A stretch of 64,000 bases of DNA, taken from Methyloligella sp050110875 (GTDB taxonomy: Bacteria > Pseudomonadota > Alphaproteobacteria > Rhizobiales > Methyloligellaceae). The first letter of the stretch is position 1. Each line of letters begins with the position of its first letter. The stretch lies in NCBI GenBank assembly GCA_050110875.1, contig CP188828.1, forward strand, positions 1 to 64,000, in the 5' to 3' direction. Under the pieces are notes generated by a model. It was not told the origin of the DNA. It saw only the letters and a list, made by a program, of their open reading frames with translations, and did not search any database. This document shows positions 32,723 through 41,283 of the stretch, piece by piece. The position numbers were made by a program, and so were the translations under genes.

Positions 32723-33247
32723 GTGACCCATAAGACCGGCAGACGAGAGACCGGCGGACAAGCCGAGAAAGAGTTGGAGGGCGCAGGGTGCTGGCTCGAT
32801 CCAGAGACGGTCGCGCCTCGGCGGGGGTCGGGCTACCCGGCCCCTTTCGCCGAAGCTGTGGCCGGGCGGGCCAAGCGCGCCCTGGGCGATGCGCTGGGAC
32901 TTTCCCAGTTCGGGGTCAATCATGTGACTCTGGATCCCGGCGCGGCATCCTCGCAACGTCACTGGCACGCCGTGGAGGACGAATTCGTGTTGGTTCTGGA
33001 GGGTGAACTCGTACTCGTAACCGATGCTGGTGAAAGGGTTTTGCGGGCCGGCATGGCCGCCGGATTTCCGGCAGGTCGCCCCGACGGGCATCAGCTGGTC
33101 AATCGCTCAGACAAGCCGGCCGTCTATCTTGAGGTCGGCACGCGGGCGGCAACCGAGCAGGTCGAATATAGCGATATCGACATGCTGGCCCGCAAGGAGG
33201 GCGGCCGGCTGGTCTATACGCACAAATCGGGCGAGCCATATCCATGA
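32723..33247 (+). CDS. Cupin domain protein
   Basis: A 174-residue single-cupin protein. Motif 1 is GAASSQRHWHAVEDEFVLVLEGE near 75-97 with His, His and Glu as metal ligands, and motif 2 is MAAGFPAGRPDGHQLVNRS with a further His. Residues after 140 (DIDMLARKEGGRLVYTHKSG) match cupins annotated as sugar-nucleotide or transcriptional-type. The GTG start at 32723 is a judgement; ATG codons further upstream overlap the scaffold gene. The stop overlaps the yidD start by ATGA. Confidence 0.8.
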   Translation: MTHKTGRRETGGQAEKELEGAGCWLDPETVAPRRGSGYPAPFAEAVAGRAKRALGDALGLSQFGVNHVTLDPGAASSQRHWHAVEDEFVLVLEGELVLVTDAGERVLRAGMAAGFPAGRPDGHQLVNRSDKPAVYLEVGTRAATEQVEYSDIDMLARKEGGRLVYTHKSGEPYP

Positions 33248-33591
33248 GCGAGTCCCGATCCTTCGGGCAACGGATCGCGCAGGCGGTCGTCACCGCGCCG
33301 ATCACAGCCTATCGCTTCACATTCTCGGGTCTTGTGGGCGGCCATTGCCGCCATCTGCCGACCTGCTCCGACTATGCGCGTGAGGCGATTGCGCTGAACG
33401 GGGCGTGGCGTGGCGGCTGGCTGACCCTTGCCAGGCTGTGGCGCTGCTCACCTTGGGGAAGCCATGGATTCGACCCCGTGCCGGATATCCGCGGCGAAAA
33501 CCATCCCTTCGCCCCTTGGCGCTACGGGCGATGGCGATTATGGTCCGACCCGTCGCCGCCCGGCGACGCAAGAGACGAGCGGCGCGCTTAG
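33244..33591 (+). CDS. yidD: Membrane protein insertion efficiency factor YidD
   Basis: A 115-residue protein helping YidC-dependent insertion of inner-membrane proteins. The family core is intact: YRFTFSGLVGGHCRHLPTCSDYAREAI and then RLWRCSPWGSHGFDPVPD. The final 25 residues are a variable basic tail. It overlaps the cupin gene by four bases and is followed by thrS 68 bases later. Confidence 0.93.
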   Translation: MSESRSFGQRIAQAVVTAPITAYRFTFSGLVGGHCRHLPTCSDYAREAIALNGAWRGGWLTLARLWRCSPWGSHGFDPVPDIRGENHPFAPWRYGRWRLWSDPSPPGDARDERRA

Positions 33592-33659
33592 CCGTTCGAT
33601 CCTATTTTCAAAAACCAGCTCTTACCTGCGGCGGTTCGCAGGAGTGAGAGGAGAGAGAT

Positions 33660-35603
33660 ATGATTTCACTGACGTTTCCCGACGGTTCTGCACGCGAATT
33701 CGATCCCGGCATCACGGGCAAGGATGTCGCTGCGTCGATCGCGAAGTCGCTTGAGAAAAAGGCCGTCGCGGTCGAGATCGATGGCGAGCTCAAGGATCTG
33801 GCCCAGCCGATCGAAGACGACGCCAAGATCCGCATCATCACTCGCACCGACCCGGAAGCCCTTCAGCTGATCCGGCACGACGCGGCCCATGTGATGGCCG
33901 AGGCGGTGCAGGAGCTTTATCCCGGCACCCAAGTCACCATCGGTCCGGTGATCGAAAACGGCTTCTATTACGATTTCGCGCGCGAGCAGCCCTTCACGCC
34001 CGACGATCTGCCGGTCATCGAGAAGAAGATGGCGGAGATCATCGCCCGGGATCATCCCTTCACCGTGGAGGTGTGGGACCGGGAGAAGGCGAAGCAAGTG
34101 TTCGCCGAGAAGGGCGAGACGTTCAAGGTCGAGTTGGTGGATGCGATCCCGGAAGGGGAGTCGGTCAAGATCTACCATCAAGGCGACTGGTTCGATCTCT
34201 GCCGCGGGCCCCATATGGATTCCACGGGGCGTATCGGGAAGGGCTTCAAGCTTCTCAAGATCGCCGGCGCCTATTGGCGGGGCGATGCCAACAACCCGAT
34301 GCTGCAGCGGATCTACGGCACCGCCTGGGCCAACGAGGACGACCTCAAGGCTTATCTGCATCAGCTGGAAGAGGCGGAGAAACGCGATCATCGCCGGCTC
34401 GGCCGGGAGATGGATCTGTTCCATTTCCAGGAGGAGGCGCCGGGCGCCGTCTTCTGGCATGCCAAGGGCTGGACGCTGTTCCAGGCGTTGATCGGCTATA
34501 TGCGCCGGCGCCAGCATGGCTGGGGATATCGCGAGGTGAACTCGCCGGACATGATGGACAAGGCTCTCTGGGAGAAATCCGGCCATTGGGAGAAGTTCGG
34601 CGAGAACATGTATACGAGCGAGACGCCGGACGAGCATGTCTATGCGTGCAAGCCTATGAATTGTCCCGGCCATGTGCAGATCTTCAAGCACGGGCTGAAG
34701 AGCTACCGGGAACTCCCTCTACGGATTGCGGAATTCGGCAAGGTGCATCGCTACGAGCCGTCCGGCGCGCTGCATGGGCTGCTGCGGGTCCGCCACTTCA
34801 CCCAGGACGACGCGCATATCTTCTGCACCGAAGATCAGATCACGGAAGAATGCGTGCTGCTGAACGAGCAGATGCTCTCCATCTACCGGGAGTTCGGCTT
34901 CGAGGATGTCCGGATCAAATTTTCGGACCGGCCCGAGAAACGGGTCGGGGACGATACGGTCTGGGACAAGTCGGAGGCGGCTCTGAAGCGTGCCGTGGAG
35001 GCGGCCGGCCTGGACTATGAGCTCAATCCGGGCGAGGGGGCGTTCTACGGCCCGAAGCTCGAATATGTGTTGCGGGATGCCATCGGGCGCGATTGGCAGT
35101 GCGGCACCATCCAGGTGGATCTCAACCTGCCGGGCCGGCTCGGCGCGTTCTATATCGGGCCGGATGGCGAGAAGACTGTGCCGGTGATGATCCACCGGGC
35201 CATGTTCGGTTCGCTGGAGCGCTTCACGGGGATCCTGATCGAGCATCACGCGGGGCACCTGCCGCTTTGGCTGGCGCCGCTCCAGGTGGTGGTGGCGACC
35301 ATCGTTTCCGATGCGGACGATTATGCGGAGGAGGTTGCCGCCAAGCTGAACCAGGCCGGCATTCGCGCCGAGACCGATCTTCGCAACGAGAAGATCAACT
35401 ACAAGGTGCGGGAGCACTCGGTCACCAAGGTTCCGGTGCTGTTTGTCGTGGGCAAGCGGGAAGCGGAAGAGGGGACCGTCTCGGTGCGGCGTCTGGGGAG
35501 CAAGGACCAGGAGGTCTTGCCGCTGGGCGACGCGATTACGGCACTGAGTCGCGAAGCAGTACCCCCGGATTTGCAAACCCCCCGATCGAAGCAGGCGGCG
35601 TAG
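33660..35603 (+). CDS. thrS: Threonyl-tRNA synthetase
   Basis: A 647-residue class II synthetase. From the N-terminus there is a TGS domain (1-60), the editing domain with HDAAHVMAEAVQ near 73 and the downstream Cys-containing WFDLCRGPHM near 180, then the catalytic core with motif 1 around 290, the zinc ligand Cys in ACKPMNCPGHV, motif 2 RYEPSGALHGLLRVRHF, and motif 3 AMFGSLERFTGILIEH. The C-terminal anticodon-binding domain follows. A strong GGAGAGGAGAGA site precedes the ATG. Its last 68 bases overlap the convergent gene. Confidence 0.97.
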   Translation: MISLTFPDGSAREFDPGITGKDVAASIAKSLEKKAVAVEIDGELKDLAQPIEDDAKIRIITRTDPEALQLIRHDAAHVMAEAVQELYPGTQVTIGPVIENGFYYDFAREQPFTPDDLPVIEKKMAEIIARDHPFTVEVWDREKAKQVFAEKGETFKVELVDAIPEGESVKIYHQGDWFDLCRGPHMDSTGRIGKGFKLLKIAGAYWRGDANNPMLQRIYGTAWANEDDLKAYLHQLEEAEKRDHRRLGREMDLFHFQEEAPGAVFWHAKGWTLFQALIGYMRRRQHGWGYREVNSPDMMDKALWEKSGHWEKFGENMYTSETPDEHVYACKPMNCPGHVQIFKHGLKSYRELPLRIAEFGKVHRYEPSGALHGLLRVRHFTQDDAHIFCTEDQITEECVLLNEQMLSIYREFGFEDVRIKFSDRPEKRVGDDTVWDKSEAALKRAVEAAGLDYELNPGEGAFYGPKLEYVLRDAIGRDWQCGTIQVDLNLPGRLGAFYIGPDGEKTVPVMIHRAMFGSLERFTGILIEHHAGHLPLWLAPLQVVVATIVSDADDYAEEVAAKLNQAGIRAETDLRNEKINYKVREHSVTKVPVLFVVGKREAEEGTVSVRRLGSKDQEVLPLGDAITALSREAVPPDLQTPRSKQAA

Positions 35604-36843
35604 AGGATTCTCCGGCGAAGCCGAAGGCTTCTTCGTCGCCGGCCGGGTATTCCGGCGAAGGAGTCATGATCTTGCGCAAGGCTTCCGGCGAGGAGGGGCC
35701 GTCCTTGACGGCCACTTCCACCTGCTCGGCATGGCCTGCGATGACCGTGAATTTCCGGGTGTAGCTGAGACCGTTATGGCGGGCCACCACGGCATAGTCG
35801 CCGGCAGCCAGAATATGGGTGGGCAGGGCGCCGGCCCCTTCCGTCACCACATCGCCGGTGGGCGTGATGACGGTCCAGCGGGTGTCCGCAAGCGCCTCGC
35901 CGCCGGGCTCCATGACCAGCTTCAGGGTCACCTTGGCCGCAGCGTGCTTCACGGTGGCCACGGTGAGCTTGCCCGGTTCGACGGTGACATCGGCGCGGAC
36001 GGTTGCGTTGCAGTCGCCATAGGTCGAGACGACGTGATAGGCGCCGGCATTCACCCGCACCATCCGATTGGGTTCGACATCGGCCAGGATGACCCGGCGG
36101 CGGCCAAACTGATCCTGCTCGTCGGACATGATATCGAAGCGGAGATTGGTGCCGATCTCGGTGTTGTCGGAGAGTTCGGCGGAAAGCTTCAGCCCGCCGG
36201 TGTTGAGCACGAAGGTTTCGTCCACGGATGAGCCGCGGGAGACCTTGATCTTGCGGGTCAGGTTGGAGAGGCCGTAGGCGGCGTTGACGAGATATTCGCC
36301 CGGGGTCAGCGCCGCGGTGGGCTGGGCTTCGCGGTGGGTGCTGACCAGCTCCTGACCACCTGCGGGCGTGCCGGGTGTGAAGATGCGCCAGATGACGCCG
36401 CCTTTGAGGGGCGGGCCCTGCTCGGTGAGGAGGGCGCGGAAGCTGACCGGAACGGGCTTGCCGGAATCATCGCTGCCGGATGTGGCATCGGTATTGGCGC
36501 TGCGCTGGGAATCGGCCGGCGAAGAGGGGTCTGCCGCGCGGCTCGATTCGGGGCGGGGCGTAGAGCCGAAGAGCGTGTTGGCGGAAGGCACCCTTTCGGG
36601 AGGGGTTGGCGCCGTGGCGCCGCTCTGAAGGCTGAAGGGGGAATTCATGGACGGGGAGTCCGACCCCCCGCCCAAGATGCTTTGAGCCGTTGAATTCTGC
36701 GGCATCAAAACCATCAGGGCGGCGGCTAGAAGCGATAGCCTTAGCCAGGCGCGGCTGGTCCCCCACATGCTCAGCATTCCGTCCCGCGTGCCATAAGGAG
36801 CAAAGCCATATCCACTGTTCGCCGCATGCCGGCGCAGAGACAT
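35536..36843 (-). CDS. Secreted protein of unknown function, overlapping thrS
   Basis: A 435-residue exported protein. A long basic n-region precedes the hydrophobic core LRLSLLAAALMVLM and a likely cleavage after STAQ. Residues 60-130 are Ser/Pro-rich and probably disordered. Residues 130-410 contain repeated beta-rich modules of the type LTPGEYLVNAAYGLSNLTRKI, VNAGAYHVVSTYGDCNATVRA and LAAGDYAVVARHNGLSYTRKF, about 80-90 residues apart, suggesting three related carbohydrate-binding or Ig-like domains. I do not recognise a named family. The start is uncertain; ATGs at 36867, 36849 and 36777 are alternatives. The last 68 bases overlap thrS. Confidence 0.75.
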   Translation of the reverse strand: MSLRRHAANSGYGFAPYGTRDGMLSMWGTSRAWLRLSLLAAALMVLMPQNSTAQSILGGGSDSPSMNSPFSLQSGATAPTPPERVPSANTLFGSTPRPESSRAADPSSPADSQRSANTDATSGSDDSGKPVPVSFRALLTEQGPPLKGGVIWRIFTPGTPAGGQELVSTHREAQPTAALTPGEYLVNAAYGLSNLTRKIKVSRGSSVDETFVLNTGGLKLSAELSDNTEIGTNLRFDIMSDEQDQFGRRRVILADVEPNRMVRVNAGAYHVVSTYGDCNATVRADVTVEPGKLTVATVKHAAAKVTLKLVMEPGGEALADTRWTVITPTGDVVTEGAGALPTHILAAGDYAVVARHNGLSYTRKFTVIAGHAEQVEVAVKDGPSSPEALRKIMTPSPEYPAGDEEAFGFAGESSTPPASIGGFANPGVLLRDSVP

Positions 36844-36975
36844 GACCATAGCACCTACAAGAGTCATAGATTTAGGCAGTGTTAAGGCCTGAATTCAAAC
36901 CAAAAGCAAGGGGAAGGCGACATTGTCCGGCTTCGCGTTTCGGAGTAGGGAAACGGCTCATCCGGTTTTCGCTCC

Positions 36976-37548
36976 ATGAATAATCCGATTCTCGATCATC
37001 TTCTCACGCGCCGCTCGGTTTCCGCCGCCCTGTTGGGGGAGCCGGGGCCTGCGCCCGATCAGATCACGCAGCTGCTCAAGGCGGCTTCTCGCGTGCCGGA
37101 TCACAAGAAACTTGCGCCGTGGCGGTTCATTCTGTTCCAAGGCGAGGCCCGGGCGGCATTCGGTGCCGAGCTTGCTCGGATATTCGAGGCGCGGCAGCAA
37201 GACGCCACGCCGGCGCGAATCGATTTCGAACGCAATCGGTTCTTGCGCGCGCCTTTGGTGGTCGCGGTGATCTCGCGCGTCACCGAGACTCCGGCAGCGC
37301 CCGATTGGGAGCAACAGCTTTCGGCCGGTGCGGTTTGCCTGAACCTGCTGCATGCGGCCGGCGCGCTCGGGTTCGGCGCGCAATGGATCACCGAATGGTA
37401 CGCTTACGACCGGGAGGTTGCGGGTGTGCTGGAATTGGCTGCCAATGAGCGGGTTGCAGGGTTTGTCTATATCGGCACGCCGACGGCCAAGCCCGACGAG
37501 CGAGACCGACCGCGGCTGGACGATATCGTTACGGATTTTCGGGCTTGA
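36976..37548 (+). CDS. Nitroreductase family protein (YdjA-like)
   Basis: A 190-residue flavoprotein of the small NADPH-dependent nitroreductase group. FMN-binding positions are in LLTRRSVSA at the N-terminus and PDHKKLAPWRFILF near 40; LLHAAGALGFGAQWITEWYAYD near 118 and the C-terminal GFVYIGTPTAKPDERDRPRLD complete the fold. The physiological substrate is unknown. It is followed by a flavin reductase gene 26 bases downstream. Confidence 0.9.
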   Translation: MNNPILDHLLTRRSVSAALLGEPGPAPDQITQLLKAASRVPDHKKLAPWRFILFQGEARAAFGAELARIFEARQQDATPARIDFERNRFLRAPLVVAVISRVTETPAAPDWEQQLSAGAVCLNLLHAAGALGFGAQWITEWYAYDREVAGVLELAANERVAGFVYIGTPTAKPDERDRPRLDDIVTDFRA

Positions 37549-37574
37549 GGCTTGAGGCCCGCAAAGGGAGCTCC

Positions 37575-38177
37575 ATGTTTTACGACGCTGTCGCCAATAC
37601 CCATGGGCTGAAATACGACCCGTTCAAAGCGCTGGTTGCGCCACGCCCGATCGGCTGGATCTCGACCATCGGCAAGAACGGCGTGGTCAATCTCGCGCCT
37701 TACAGCTTCTTCAATGCGGTTTCGGAGAATCCGCATTATCTGATGTTCGCATCCGGCGGACGGAAGGACAGTCAGATGAATGCGGAGGAGACCGGGGAGT
37801 TCGTCTGTTCTCTGGCGACCTACGCCTTGCGCGAAGCGGTCGGAAAGACCTCCATGGCGGTCTCGCCGGATGTGGACGAGATGGCACTTGCGGGGCTGAC
37901 GCCTGCGCCCTCCAACCTCGTCTCGCCGCCGCGGGTGAAGGAATCGCCGGTGGCGTTCGAGTGCCGCTACTACAAGACCATTCCGCTGCCGGGCCCGGAC
38001 GGGGAACCCGGCGATAACGCGATGATCCTCGGCCGTGTCGTGGGAATTCATATCGACGACGACATGATCGAGAACAACGAGACGGTCGACATCACCAAGC
38101 TCCAGCCTATCGCGCGGCTCGGCTATCGCGACTACTCGGTGGTCGACGCTGTTTTTTCGATCGGCGAGAAGAAATAA
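37575..38177 (+). CDS. Flavin reductase family protein
   Basis: A 200-residue FMN-binding split-barrel protein. The core PRPIGWISTIGKNGVVNLAPYSFFNAVSENP is typical (flavin-binding Ser/Thr and the NLAPYS loop). It has the longer C-terminal half of the diguanylate-like/DIM6 group rather than short two-component reductases. AAGGGA precedes the ATG. Adjacent to the nitroreductase, it may supply reduced flavin, but that is context only. Confidence 0.87.
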   Translation: MFYDAVANTHGLKYDPFKALVAPRPIGWISTIGKNGVVNLAPYSFFNAVSENPHYLMFASGGRKDSQMNAEETGEFVCSLATYALREAVGKTSMAVSPDVDEMALAGLTPAPSNLVSPPRVKESPVAFECRYYKTIPLPGPDGEPGDNAMILGRVVGIHIDDDMIENNETVDITKLQPIARLGYRDYSVVDAVFSIGEKK

Positions 38178-38194
38178 GCGACCGGCGCTTGGCG

Positions 38195-38635
38195 CTAGTC
38201 GTAGAGGGCGGGCTCGTCCAGAAGCGTCGCGGTCTTGCGATTCATTTCTTGCACCAGCGCCCGGGCGTTCTCGTCGGAGTGGTTCGGCTGATGGTTCTTG
38301 AAGACATCGTCGATAGCAGCGACATGCTCGGCGGCGATGTCGCCATAGGTCTCGTTCGGCACCCAGTGTCTGAGCAGCCGGCACAGAGAGGCGGCAAGCT
38401 GAGCGATTTGCGGCTGGCCCAGGGGAGCCGCCTGGCCCTTCAGGGTATGGGCGGATAGATAGATGCCCTGGCGGGATTCGACGGAGAAATTGTCCGCTTC
38501 CGCAGCGCGGCAGGCCTCCACCAACGCCTGGATCTCTTCCCCGAGCCAAGCTCGAAAGGAAGGCGAGAGCGCCTCCACGGCGGCTTCCGCCTTGCGAATG
38601 GCGTCCCGGGTATCGATCTGGGTTGGCGACTGCAT
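38195..38635 (-). CDS. Histidine phosphotransfer (Hpt) domain protein
   Basis: A 146-residue stand-alone Hpt protein. The phosphorylatable His lies in AHTLKGQAAPLG near 64, within the usual helix pair. Residues 20-115 form the four-helix bundle and the C-terminal region is polar. Such proteins relay phosphate between hybrid kinases and response regulators; no kinase is nearby. The ATG at 38635 follows GGAAG; another ATG lies six codons upstream. Confidence 0.82.
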   Translation of the reverse strand: MQSPTQIDTRDAIRKAEAAVEALSPSFRAWLGEEIQALVEACRAAEADNFSVESRQGIYLSAHTLKGQAAPLGQPQIAQLAASLCRLLRHWVPNETYGDIAAEHVAAIDDVFKNHQPNHSDENARALVQEMNRKTATLLDEPALYD

Positions 38636-38878
38636 AATTTCTTCCGTTATCATAACAACTTAATAAAATCAGCTCCGATTTTACATCGGATGAAGCCTTG
38701 GCCGCTTCGGGGGCGACAGAGCGCGCTCCGGCGATGGTTTTTTGATTTGCGCGATACTGGGCTCGTCCCAGCCCGTTCTCCCCGGTCATCCCTCTGTCCG
38801 AAGGCGCGCGACCATGGGGCACGAAGCTTAAGGTTCGTTGAATCGGTCAAGCCGAATTGGGCCGCGAAACGCCGGACC
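38636..38878. other. Intergenic region, no gene seen
   Basis: A 243-base gap between the Hpt gene and the end of the NAD kinase gene. It contains one small CTGGG/CCCAG hairpin near 38759-38773, not followed by a T-run. No coding sequence is supported. Confidence 0.4.
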
Positions 38879-39649
38879 CTAGTACTCGAATTGCTCCGAG
38901 AGAATGCGTTCGGTCAGGCTGTGGCCGGAATCGAACATCATGAAGATATCGATCTTGGTCTCCTGCTTCACGTCGACGGCGGCGATATCCCTGAACTCCG
39001 TATGGTCGGCGACCGCGCTCACGGGCCGCTTGTCCGCCTCCAGCACCTCCACACGGACGGTCGCCTCGTTGGGCAGGAGCGCGCCTCGCCAGCGGCGCGG
39101 CCGGAAGGGGCTGATGGGGGTGAGGGCGAGCAGGGCGGCATTGATCGGCAGGATCGGGCCATGGGCGGAGAGGTTGTAGGCGGTGCTGCCGGCCGGGGTT
39201 GAGACCAGCACGCCGTCGCATATCAGCTCGTTCAGCCGGACGGTGCCATCCACCGCGATCCGAAGCTTGGCGGCCTGATAGGTCTGCCGGAACAGCGAGA
39301 CCTCGTTGATGGCGAGGCCTTGATGTTCGGTGCCGTCGCAATCGAAGGCGGTCATCCGCAAGGGGTGGATGATGTTGATCTCCGCCGTCTCGAGCCGCTC
39401 CAGCAGGTTGTCTTCCTGGTATTCGTTGAGCAGAAAGCCGACGGAGCCGCGATTCATGCCGTAGATGGGAATGCGGTCGGTCAGGTGGCGATGCATGGTC
39501 TGGAGCATCAGACCGTCGCCGCCCAGCGCGACGATGGCGTCGGCTTTTTCCGGCGCGATATTGCCGTAGCGCTCGGTCAGCCGCTTATAGGCGGTTTGCG
39601 CCTCGTCATAGTCGCTGGCGACGAAGGCGATCTTTTGGAAACGTGACAT
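38879..39649 (-). CDS. nadK: NAD kinase
   Basis: A 256-residue enzyme phosphorylating NAD to NADP. The GGDG motif is present as ALGGDGLMLQ near 42 and the NE motif as AINEVSLFR near 120; the conserved GSTAYNLSAHGPI block near 155 and the LTPISPFRPR stretch follow. This short form is typical of alphaproteobacteria. It has its own upstream region and no clear partners. Confidence 0.95.
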   Translation of the reverse strand: MSRFQKIAFVASDYDEAQTAYKRLTERYGNIAPEKADAIVALGGDGLMLQTMHRHLTDRIPIYGMNRGSVGFLLNEYQEDNLLERLETAEINIIHPLRMTAFDCDGTEHQGLAINEVSLFRQTYQAAKLRIAVDGTVRLNELICDGVLVSTPAGSTAYNLSAHGPILPINAALLALTPISPFRPRRWRGALLPNEATVRVEVLEADKRPVSAVADHTEFRDIAAVDVKQETKIDIFMMFDSGHSLTERILSEQFEY

Positions 39650-39805
39650 ATTAGATCAATGCTGGTGTGCGACCGAGGTCGGCGATACGCCGGAGCTTGG
39701 TCCCCGGCAGGGAAGCGGGCATTATAAAGGCGAGGCTTGGCGACCATGGCAAGCCCGGAGGCGCATTTCCAAGCATTTCAGACGCCACGATGGCAAGGGG
39801 GAAGG

Positions 39806-40141
39806 ATGCAAGCCAGCGAGCAACCGGTGCTGATCTATACGACCTTCGGATCGCTCGAGGACGCCAAGCGGGTCGGCGGGGCGCTGGTGGAAAAACGGCT
39901 TGCGGCCTGCGTCAACATCTTTCCCGGCATGATTTCGATCTTCGAGTGGCAGGGCGACATCGAAGAGGAGGCGGAGATCGCCATGATCATCAAGACCCGC
40001 CGTGCGCTCACCGAGGCGGTTCTCGCCGAAACGGCGGAGCTGCATCCTTATGAGGTCCCGGCGCTGCTCGTTTTGCCGACGGAGGCGGCGGGCGAAGGGT
40101 ATCGCGACTGGATCGTCGAGCAGACGAAATCCGCGTCTTGA
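39806..40141 (+). CDS. cutA: Divalent-cation tolerance protein CutA
   Basis: A 111-residue trimeric PII-like protein. The family block EKRLAACVNIFPGMISIFEWQGDIEEE (33-60) and the C-terminal LHPYEVPALLVLP with its aromatic and acidic residues are intact. It was first linked to copper tolerance, but its function is unsettled. The frame is open for 23 more codons upstream; the ATG at 39806 follows GGGGAAGG and gives the normal length. Confidence 0.92.
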   Translation: MQASEQPVLIYTTFGSLEDAKRVGGALVEKRLAACVNIFPGMISIFEWQGDIEEEAEIAMIIKTRRALTEAVLAETAELHPYEVPALLVLPTEAAGEGYRDWIVEQTKSAS

Positions 40142-40246
40142 GGTCCAACACGCGCGATTGCGGGGGTCAGATGCTCTGCAATCTTATGGCTAACGAAAAC
40201 CTATTTTAATCTTCGGCCTGTAACCCGGTTGTTCGAGGGATGAGGA

Positions 40247-40270
40247 GCCGCTCTTCGCATCGAGAGCGGC
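40247..40270 (+). other. Hairpin in the leader of the first aat gene
   Basis: Perfect eight-base arms GCCGCTCT / AGAGCGGC (40247-40254, 40263-40270) lie 34 bases before the start codon. No T-run follows, so a terminator is unlikely. A leader structure or operator is possible. Confidence 0.4.
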
Positions 40271-40303
40271 GATTTCGCCATTCGGGCAAGTCTGGAGTTA
40301 CGT

Positions 40304-41266
40304 GTGTCTTCGCTCAATCGATCGATTCAAGCCGGCGATGCCGAGGTTGAGGCTGAAGAACGGGCTCGCATGGCCGATGCGTTGGAACGGTCCCGCGATG
40401 CGCTCTTCCGCGAAAGTGCTTTGGAGCGCGCCGAGCGGGTCGTGCTGGGAACGGCCTGGTCCCTGAAGCCCGACCAAATCGGCGATATGCCCGGCTTGGC
40501 GAAGCTTTGGCTGAAGGATCAGCTGGGGCGACAACCCCGCATTCCCGACCCCAGGTCGGATGAGCGGGCCGGCATCGTGGTCGGCGTTGCGCGAGATCTT
40601 TCCGTGCCGACACTGATCGCCGCTGCCAAGCGCGGCATCTATCCGCTGGGCCATGTCGGACATCCGAAATGGTGCTCGCCGCCGACCCGCGCGATCCTGT
40701 TCTTCGAAGATTTCCACATTTCCAAGAGTGCCCGCCGGGCGATGCGTAAGGGCCAATACCGGGTCACCTTCGATCAGGCCTTCGACGAGGTGATCGTGGC
40801 GTGCTCGGAACCGAGACCGGGACATTGGCACGTCAACTGGATCACCCCGACCATGAAGCACGCCTATGCGGCGCTTTTCGATGCCGGGTACGCCCACTCC
40901 TTCGAGGTTTGGGACGAGAACGGCGAACTCAAGGGCGGTGGCTACGGTGTGGCGATCGGCCGGGTCTTCATCGGGGAGTCGCTGTTCTCGCGCGAGCGCG
41001 ACACCTCCAAGATCGCCGTGGCGGTCCTGATATGGCACCTGGCGAAATGGGGTTACGCCTTCGTCGATACCAAGCTGCTGAATCCGCTCGTGGAGAGCTT
41101 CGGCTTCCGTGAGGTGCCGCGCGAGGAATTCCTCTCCCTGAACGAAAAAGAGATGTCCGCCCCTGGCCGTATCGGCCACTGGGATGTCGAGGCCGACACC
41201 GAGACGGTGGCCGACTGGCACCCGGAACGGGCGTCCAATCGAGAGCCGGAAAAGGCTTCCGCCTGA
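40304..41266 (+). CDS. Leucyl/phenylalanyl-tRNA-protein transferase family protein, paralogue 1
   Basis: A 320-residue protein, longer than the usual ~235 because of an N-terminal extension of about 90 residues. The Aat core is clear: KWCSPPTRAILFFEDFHISKSARR, YRVTFDQAFDEVI, AHSFEVWDENGELKGGGYG and GESLFSR. The catalytic Glu (SFEVW) and Asp (FVDTK) are kept, but the Gln of the E. coli IDCQ motif is Lys here. Aat normally adds Leu or Phe to proteins with basic N-termini for ClpS/ClpAP degradation. The changed site leaves the reaction open. GGAG precedes the GTG. A second paralogue follows 17 bases later. Confidence 0.8.
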   Translation: MSSLNRSIQAGDAEVEAEERARMADALERSRDALFRESALERAERVVLGTAWSLKPDQIGDMPGLAKLWLKDQLGRQPRIPDPRSDERAGIVVGVARDLSVPTLIAAAKRGIYPLGHVGHPKWCSPPTRAILFFEDFHISKSARRAMRKGQYRVTFDQAFDEVIVACSEPRPGHWHVNWITPTMKHAYAALFDAGYAHSFEVWDENGELKGGGYGVAIGRVFIGESLFSRERDTSKIAVAVLIWHLAKWGYAFVDTKLLNPLVESFGFREVPREEFLSLNEKEMSAPGRIGHWDVEADTETVADWHPERASNREPEKASA

Positions 41267-41283
41267 GTCACTTGTAGGAGCGT

